Assembly: GCA_020253595.1 (NCBI GenBank)
Contig: JADCBH010000372.1
Coordinates: forward strand, 1 to 35,268
Source: Brevundimonas sp.
Lineage (GTDB): Bacteria; Pseudomonadota; Alphaproteobacteria; Caulobacterales; Caulobacteraceae
Direction of reading: 5' to 3'
Length of the DNA stretch: 35,268 bases
Shown: positions 29,399 to 35,268 of the stretch, piece by piece
Numbering within the stretch: the stretch's first letter is position 1
How the letters are laid out: each line of letters begins with the position of its first letter
Position numbers and translations under genes: made by a program
Notes under the pieces: generated by a model
Told to the model about the DNA's origin: nothing
The model's database searches: none
The model's input: the letters and a program-made list of their open reading frames with translations, nothing else

Positions 29399-30117
29399 GG
29401 CGCGGCCCCTCCAGGCAGGCGGCGCTGCACGGCCTTGAGCGCCAGGGGAAGGACGACCGCCAGGACGAATACGCCGAGCATCGGTGCCCAGAACTGGCCG
29501 AACAGGGCCTGAATGTCCGGGTCCGGGTCATTGACCAGAAGCATGTTCAGCCGCGCCCCGATCCAGCAGTAGATGATGTGAGCTGGCAAAAGGCCGATCA
29601 CCGTGGCGACAGAGTATGGCAGCAGCCGGACCGTCATCAGACCGGCGGCGACATTGATCATGTGGAACGGCACCACGACGGCCAGTCGGGAGGCCAGCAC
29701 ATACCAGAAGGTGTCCTTGTCGATGGTGGCGCACACCCTGGCGAACATCCCCTTGTCCACCTCAGCCCTGCGCCGCAGGTCCTCGCCCAAGGCCGAACGG
29801 GCCACGCCGTAGACGATCAGGGCCCCCACGGTCGCGGCGATGGCGGTCGAGACGCCCCCGACCCAGGGCCCGAACAGATAACCCGCCGTGATCGTCACGA
29901 AGAACACGCCGGGCACGACGCTGGCGGTCAACACGGCAAACACCGCCATCAGCGTCAACAGCGCCAGGATATAGCTGTCCGCCGCAAAGGCCCGAAGCGC
30001 GCCACCGTGGACCTTCAGTGTCTCCAGCGACAGGTAGCGATGCCAGCCCATGGAGAAGATCAGGGCGATGACGCCGGCGAGGATCAGAAGGGGGAGAAAC
30101 CGCGAAAGGCGCTTCAT
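29395..30117 (-). CDS. TVP38/TMEM64 family membrane protein (DedA-like/VTT domain)
   Basis: VVPGVFFVTITAGYLFGPWVGGVSTAIAATVGALIVYGVAR; SRLAVVVPFHMINVAAGLMTVRLLPYSVATVIGLLPAHIIYCWIGA. Start chosen at MKRLSRF. Confidence 0.88.
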   Translation of the reverse strand: MKRLSRFLPLLILAGVIALIFSMGWHRYLSLETLKVHGGALRAFAADSYILALLTLMAVFAVLTASVVPGVFFVTITAGYLFGPWVGGVSTAIAATVGALIVYGVARSALGEDLRRRAEVDKGMFARVCATIDKDTFWYVLASRLAVVVPFHMINVAAGLMTVRLLPYSVATVIGLLPAHIIYCWIGARLNMLLVNDPDPDIQALFGQFWAPMLGVFVLAVVLPLALKAVQRRLPGGAAP

Positions 30118-30161
30118 AGTGATTCCAACGCCTGACACTCCGGCTCGGCGGCCCGCCGGCG

Positions 30162-30190
30162 TTGACAGCCAAGGCCTCCACCCTTATACG
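30162..30190 (+). promoter_or_regulatory. Candidate sigma-70-type promoter for rpmH-rnpA-yidC
   Basis: TTGACA (30162-30167), 17-nt spacer, TATACG (30185-30190). Confidence 0.7.
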
Positions 30191-30255
30191 CCCGCCCTTC
30201 CCGCGACGGACGCCTTGTCCGGCCGCGCAACCCTATTCTGACACAGGAGCCGACC

Positions 30256-30390
30256 GTGAAGCGGACCTATCAGCCGTCGCGACTCGTGCGCAAGCGCCGT
30301 CACGGCTTCCGTTCGCGGATGGCCACCAAGAACGGCGCGAAGATCGTCGCCCGCCGCCGCGCCAAGGGCCGCAAGCGCCTGACCGCCTAA
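30256..30390 (+). CDS. rpmH: 50S ribosomal protein L34
   Basis: GTG start; [44 protein letters not shown]-stop; 44 aa, missed by the ORF track. Confidence 0.98.
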   Translation: MKRTYQPSRLVRKRRHGFRSRMATKNGAKIVARRRAKGRKRLTA

Positions 30391-30399
30391 GCCCGACGT

Positions 30400-30418
30400 C
30401 CTCCCCGGACCGGGGAGG
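30400..30418 (+). promoter_or_regulatory. Perfect inverted repeat overlapping the rnpA ribosome-binding site
   Basis: CCTCCCCGG-A-CCGGGGAGG immediately upstream of the ATG at 30422. Confidence 0.65.
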
Positions 30419-30421
30419 GAC

Positions 30422-30859
30422 ATGACTGACGCACCCACATTGCGACGCCTGACCAAGCGGCCCCAGTTCCTGGCGGCCGCCAAAGGCGTTGCTCTGGCGC
30501 GTGGCGCTGTCCTGATCCAGAGGCTCGACCGAGTGGATGAGGATCCGGCCATCGGCGTGGGGTTCACGGCGACCAGGAAGATTGGCGGGGCAGTGGTCCG
30601 CAACCGTGCCAAGCGTCGCCTGCGGGAGGCCGCCCGCGCTCTTCTTCCGATCCACGGCGTTCCCGGTTCCGACTATGTGCTGATCGCGCGTCAGGGCACG
30701 GCGGAGCGACCGTGGGAGCGTCTGCTTGACGATGTGGCGTCCGCCCTTACAAGGCTGGCGCAGCCGGGCCCGCCGGACCCCTCGCGTTCACGTGAACGCG
30801 CTCCCATCTGTGATCTTCCGACCGCCTTCCAGCCCGCCCAGGACGCCTCATCCGAATGA
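30422..30859 (+). CDS. rnpA: Ribonuclease P protein component
   Basis: RLTKRPQFLAAAKG; IGVGFTATRKIGGAVVRNRAKRRLREAAR motif; position after rpmH. Confidence 0.95.
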   Translation: MTDAPTLRRLTKRPQFLAAAKGVALARGAVLIQRLDRVDEDPAIGVGFTATRKIGGAVVRNRAKRRLREAARALLPIHGVPGSDYVLIARQGTAERPWERLLDDVASALTRLAQPGPPDPSRSRERAPICDLPTAFQPAQDASSE

Positions 30860-32679
30860 AGAACGAGAACACGCGGAACATGGTGATCTTCGTCGTGGCG
30901 ACGGCGGTGATCCTGATCCTCTACCAGATCTTCATCCTGGGCCCGCAGGCGGAACAGCAGAGGGCCGCAGCCGAGGCCGCTGCCGCTTCGCAGACCGTGG
31001 ACGCCGCCAGCGAGCCGGCGCTGCCCGGCGCGGCTCCGGCCGAGTCGGCAGCGGTCTTCACCGAGGATCGCAGCGAGGCCCTGGGCACGGTCGCACGCGT
31101 TCCGATCCAGACGGGTAGCCTGCGCGGTTCCATGTCGCTGCAGGGCGGGCGGATCGACGACCTGTTCCTGACCCAATACGAAGAGGTGCAGGGCGAACCC
31201 GCACCGGTCGAGCTGTTCAGGCCCGCCGGCATGGAGCACGCCTTCCTCGCCCAGTTCGGCTGGACCGGCCAGAACATCGCCGGCGGTGTTCCGGGACCCA
31301 ATACTGTCTGGCGGTTGACCGATGGATCGACGCTGACGCCTTCCACGCCGGTCACCTTGACGTGGGACAACGGGCAGGGTCTGCGCTTCACCCGGGTGGT
31401 GTCGGTCGATGAGAACTACATGTTCACCCTGACCGATACGGTCGCCAACCTGGGGACGACGCCGATCGTCATCGCCCCCTATGGCCGCATCGAGCGCCAG
31501 GGCGTGCCGGAGACACTCGGCAAGAATCAGATTCTGCACGAAGGCGGGATTGGCACCTTTGGCGAGCCAGGCGGCTACACCACGACCCAGTTGAAGTACG
31601 GCGACTGGACAAAGAAGCCCCGCGAGCAGTTCGAGTCGATCGGCGGTTGGCTTGGGATCACCGACAAGTATTGGCTGGCGGCCTTGATTCCGGATCAGAA
31701 CGAGACGGTCGAGGCCGAGTTCGTGGCGCGCGACGCCAATGGCCTGCAGATGCGCGAGGCCCGCCTGCTGGGGGAAGCCCGCACCATCAACCCGGGCCGC
31801 CAGATCACCGAAGAGCAGCGCCTGTTCGCCGGTGCCAAGAGAAACGAGATCCTGGCCGGATACGAGAAGGAGCTCGGCCTGCCGCGCTTCGTCTACGCGA
31901 TCGACTGGGGTTTCCTGTTCTTCCTGACGCGGCCGATCTTCCTGCTGGTGCACTTCTTCCAGGGGCTGGTCGGCAACTTCGGCGTGGCCATCCTGCTGCT
32001 GACGCTCACGATCAAGCTCATCATGTTCCCGCTGGCGAACAAGAGCTACGAGAGCCTGTCGAAGATGCGCAAGCTCCAGCCGCAGATGGAGAAAATCAAG
32101 ACGCAGTTCAAAGACGATCCGCAGAAGCAGCAGCAGGAGACGATGGCGCTCTATCAGCGCGAGAAGATCAATCCGCTGGCCGGCTGCCTGCCCATCCTGG
32201 TTCAGATTCCGGTCTTCTACGCCCTCTACAAGGTGCTGTTCGTCACCATCGAGATGCGGCATGCGCCCTTCTTCGGCTGGATCCGCGACTTGTCTGCGCC
32301 TGACCCGACCAACATCTGGACCCTGTTCGGCCTGATCCCGTGGGATCCGGGTTCCATTCCGCTGTTGGGCTCTCTGCTGGTCAACTCGGGCGGTGGCTTC
32401 ACCCTGGGACTTAGCGTGCTCGCCATCTTCTACGGCTTCACCATGTGGCTGCAGCAGGCGATGAACCCGCCGATGCCAGACCCGGTGCAGCGCCAGATCT
32501 TTGCCTGGATGCCGGTGATCTTCACCTTCATCATGGCCGTCTTCCCGGCAGGTCTGCTGGTCTACTGGGCGTGGAACAACGTGCTGTCGATCGCCCAGCA
32601 GTATTTCATCATGAACCGCTTCGGTGCCGAGAATCCGATCGACGACTTCATCGCCAAGCTGAAGAGCAAGGCGGCCTAG
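30856..32679 (+). CDS. yidC: Membrane protein insertase YidC
   Basis: N-terminal TM, periplasmic domain, [60 protein letters not shown] overlap with rnpA. Confidence 0.97.
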   Translation: MKNENTRNMVIFVVATAVILILYQIFILGPQAEQQRAAAEAAAASQTVDAASEPALPGAAPAESAAVFTEDRSEALGTVARVPIQTGSLRGSMSLQGGRIDDLFLTQYEEVQGEPAPVELFRPAGMEHAFLAQFGWTGQNIAGGVPGPNTVWRLTDGSTLTPSTPVTLTWDNGQGLRFTRVVSVDENYMFTLTDTVANLGTTPIVIAPYGRIERQGVPETLGKNQILHEGGIGTFGEPGGYTTTQLKYGDWTKKPREQFESIGGWLGITDKYWLAALIPDQNETVEAEFVARDANGLQMREARLLGEARTINPGRQITEEQRLFAGAKRNEILAGYEKELGLPRFVYAIDWGFLFFLTRPIFLLVHFFQGLVGNFGVAILLLTLTIKLIMFPLANKSYESLSKMRKLQPQMEKIKTQFKDDPQKQQQETMALYQREKINPLAGCLPILVQIPVFYALYKVLFVTIEMRHAPFFGWIRDLSAPDPTNIWTLFGLIPWDPGSIPLLGSLLVNSGGGFTLGLSVLAIFYGFTMWLQQAMNPPMPDPVQRQIFAWMPVIFTFIMAVFPAGLLVYWAWNNVLSIAQQYFIMNRFGAENPIDDFIAKLKSKAA

Positions 32680-32731
32680 TGCGCACGATCGGGCCCGAAC
32701 TCCGGCGGCCACTTTTCGGGATCGCGCGTCC

Positions 32732-33391
32732 GTGATCGAGCCGGTCTCGATCTCGGAGTACTCGGACGAGGAGATCGAGGCTGCACGCGTGCTGTTCGCC
32801 CGCCCGGCCACCTTCGTCATGGGCTGCGCCAAGATCGAGCAGCTGCCGGATCCGGACCTGCCCGAGATCGCGTTCGCCGGGCGCTCCAACGTCGGCAAAT
32901 CCAGCCTGATCAACGGCCTGGTCGGCATGCACAAGCTGGCGAGGGCGTCGAACGAGCCGGGCCGGACGCGCGAGGTCAATTTCTTTGACCTCGACGGCAA
33001 GATGCGGCTGGTCGACCTGCCCGGCTATGGCTGGGCCAAGGCATCGAAGTCGACGGTGAAGCAGTTCCAGAACCTGGGCAGGGACTATCTGCGCGGGCGT
33101 GTGACCCTGAAGCGGGTCTATCTCCTGATCGACAGCCGCCACGGCCTGAAGTCGGTCGACACCGAGGCGCTGGACGCCCTCGATCTCGCCGCCGTCAGCT
33201 ATCAGATCGTCATGACCAAAGCTGACAAGATCAAGGCGCACGAGCGCGAGACGGTGCGTGAGGCGACGCTCAAGGCCATCTCAAAGCGGCCGGCGGCGTT
33301 TCCCGCGGTTGCCGTGACCTCGGCCGAGAAGGGCATTGGCCTGCCTGAACTGCGCGCCGAGATCATGCGCACGACAGAGGTCGTGCTCTAG
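32732..33391 (+). CDS. engB: Ribosome biogenesis GTP-binding protein EngB/YihA/YsxC
   Basis: GTG start; [62 protein letters not shown]. Confidence 0.96.
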   Translation: MIEPVSISEYSDEEIEAARVLFARPATFVMGCAKIEQLPDPDLPEIAFAGRSNVGKSSLINGLVGMHKLARASNEPGRTREVNFFDLDGKMRLVDLPGYGWAKASKSTVKQFQNLGRDYLRGRVTLKRVYLLIDSRHGLKSVDTEALDALDLAAVSYQIVMTKADKIKAHERETVREATLKAISKRPAAFPAVAVTSAEKGIGLPELRAEIMRTTEVVL

Positions 33392-34167
33392 CCCAGCACG
33401 CCCGCCAGCTGCAGGCCCTGGAAGCCCGCCAGCAGGACCAGAAGGCCACCGACCCCATAGGTCAGGGCGCGACGCGGTAGCCGTTTGGTGATCCAGCCGG
33501 CGAAGGGTGCCGCCAGAAGCCCGCCCACGACCAATCCGCCAACAGCAGCAGCATGGTTGTTGAGTGCCCCCGCGTCCTCCCAGTGACCTGTGACCAGGGC
33601 CCAGACGAAGGTTGCGGAAATGGCAACGGTCACAAAGAACTCAGCGGTGTTGACCGTGCCGATGGCCCGACGGGGCTCGGCCCCGGCGCCGACCATCGTG
33701 GAGGACACGGTCGGGCCCCATCCGCCGCCGCCGATCGCGTCGAGGAAGCCTCCGATCAGGCCGAGGGGGGCAACGTTCCAACGGCGGATGCGGCGCGGCG
33801 TGATGTCTTGCCTCGCGCGCCAGAGAATGTAGAGCCCCATGCTGGCCAGATAGGCGACGATGAAGGGCTTGATGATGTCTCCGTCGATGCCCGCCAGCAC
33901 ATAGGCCCCCAGCACGCCGCCGATCATGCCGGCAATGGCCAGTGGGACGAACAGCCGCCACTCCACGTTCTTGTGCCAGACATGGGAACTGGCGGAGGCG
34001 GCGGTGGTGAAGACCTCGGCACCGTGGACGCTGGCTGACGCCATTGCGGGCGGGACACCCAGCGCCAGCAGCACGGACGAGGAGATGACGCCATAGGCCA
34101 TGCCCAGCGCGCCATCGACGGCCTGCGCGAGGGCGCCTACCAGCAGAAACAGCAGAAAGGTGTCCAT
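33388..34167 (-). CDS. TSUP family (TauE/SafE) membrane permease
   Basis: [104 protein letters not shown]. Confidence 0.93.
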   Translation of the reverse strand: MDTFLLFLLVGALAQAVDGALGMAYGVISSSVLLALGVPPAMASASVHGAEVFTTAASASSHVWHKNVEWRLFVPLAIAGMIGGVLGAYVLAGIDGDIIKPFIVAYLASMGLYILWRARQDITPRRIRRWNVAPLGLIGGFLDAIGGGGWGPTVSSTMVGAGAEPRRAIGTVNTAEFFVTVAISATFVWALVTGHWEDAGALNNHAAAVGGLVVGGLLAAPFAGWITKRLPRRALTYGVGGLLVLLAGFQGLQLAGVLG

Positions 34168-34348
34168 TCAGCCCCCGGCATGACGGCCCCGGGTGCCGCC
34201 ACGGCTGAGCTAATGCGCCAGACCGACCGGGGTAACTGTTGATGACGGCGATGTTATCGGCCGTGACGGGCCGAGCCGGCTGCATCGACAGGCGGGATGG
34301 CCCGCGATATGGGTCCGGCCCTTCGACGCACCCGAGATTTCAGCCCCC

Positions 34349-35252
34349 TTGCGCCTGCCCCAGTCCAAGCTCGATCAGGTCCTTGACCGCTTCCACCAGG
34401 TGGAGGCGCGCATGGGCGCGGCCACCGACGGTCAGGAGATCGTCCGGCTGTCCAAGGAGCACGCCGAGATGAAGCCGGTGGCCGACGCGGTGACGGCTCT
34501 GGCCCGGGCGCGGGCGGAGATCGAGGACCTGAAGGCGATGGCCTCGGATCCGGAGATGGCGGCGCTGGCGCAAGACGAACTGCGGACACTGAACGATCGG
34601 CTGCCGGACATGGAACGCGATGTCGCCCTGTTGCTGGCACCGCGCGACGCCGATGAGAACGCCTCGGCGGTGCTGGAGGTGCGGGCCGGCACCGGGGGCG
34701 ACGAGGCGGCCCTGTTCGCCGGCGACCTGTTCCGCATGTACAGCCGCTATGCCTCAGCGCGCGGCTGGCGGGTCGAGCTGGACAGCGCCACCGAGGGCGA
34801 GGCCGGGGGCTACAAGGAGATCATCGCCACCGTCACGGGCGATGGTGTGTTCGGGCGGTTGAAGTTCGAAAGTGGCGTCCACCGCGTCCAGCGCGTGCCG
34901 GTGACCGAGGCCGGCGGGCGAATTCATACGTCCGCTGCGACCGTCGCGGTTCTGCCCGAAGTCGAGGACGTGGAGATCGAGATCCACGACAAGGATATCC
35001 GCATCGACACCTATCGCAGCTCGGGCTCGGGCGGCCAGCACGTCAACAAGACGGATTCGGCCGTGCGCATCACCCACCTGCCGACGGGCATTGTGGTGAC
35101 GTCCTCCGAGAAGTCCCAGCACGTCAACCGCGACAAGGCGATGAAGAACCTGCGGGTCCGCCTGTACGACCTGAAGCGTCAGGAAAAGGACCAGGCGCGG
35201 TCCGATGCACGAAAATCCCAGGTCGGCTCCGGCGATCGGTCCGAGCGCATCC
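34349..35252 (+). CDS. prfA: Peptide chain release factor 1 (3' truncated at contig end), probable TTG start
   Basis: [90 protein letters not shown] (GGQ). Not in the ORF track because it runs off the end. Confidence 0.95.
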
Positions 35253-35268
35253 AGATCGGAAGAGCACA
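35253..35268 (+). other. Illumina TruSeq adapter contamination
   Basis: AGATCGGAAGAGCACA exactly equals the first 16 nt of the TruSeq read-1 adapter (AGATCGGAAGAGCACACGTCTGAACTCCAGTCA); the PrfA reading frame diverges from the expected SERIRTYNFPQ at exactly this point. Confidence 0.96.

Noticed and set aside
32680-32731. CCCGAA...TTCGGG inverted repeat between yidC and engB
   Set aside because: Only 6 bp with a long loop and no T tract; too weak to call.

Overview
High-GC alphaproteobacterial chromosomal segment. Gene content and style suggest Caulobacterales, perhaps Brevundimonas-like (inference). It is almost entirely single-copy housekeeping and envelope genes: clpB, LysE/RhtB exporter, TonB-type outer-membrane receptor, two serine hydrolases, lolA-like, DUF4167, DUF4893-like lipoprotein, three FAD monooxygenases (one only as a C-terminal tail), ftsK, zapE, asd, rarD, BaiN/HI0933-type flavoprotein, GreA-like protein, a tandem pair of long pentapeptide-repeat proteins, a shortened RibD-like deaminase, gpmA, phosphomannomutase/phosphoglucomutase, histidine kinase, TVP38/TMEM64 protein, rpmH-rnpA-yidC-engB, TSUP permease and prfA. 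I see no mobile element, CRISPR, phage, tRNA or rRNA. Points most worth a second look: (1) the last 16 nt equal the Illumina TruSeq adapter, so the right edge is a technical artefact that truncates prfA; (2) full-length paralogous pentapeptide proteins sharing non-repeat interruptions, apparently in an operon with gpmA and a mini-RibD whose reductase domain is mostly deleted; (3) a candidate intergenic sRNA with a strong terminator upstream of the DUF4167 gene; (4) a CTG start (CTGA stop/start overlap) on an FAD monooxygenase that the ORF track truncates; (5) palindromes overlapping the ribosome-binding sites of rarD and rnpA; (6) a telomere-like CCCTAAG inverted repeat between ftsK and ubiH; (7) three convergent gene pairs that share one CTAG for both stop codons. 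I cannot confirm that any of these is a new system.
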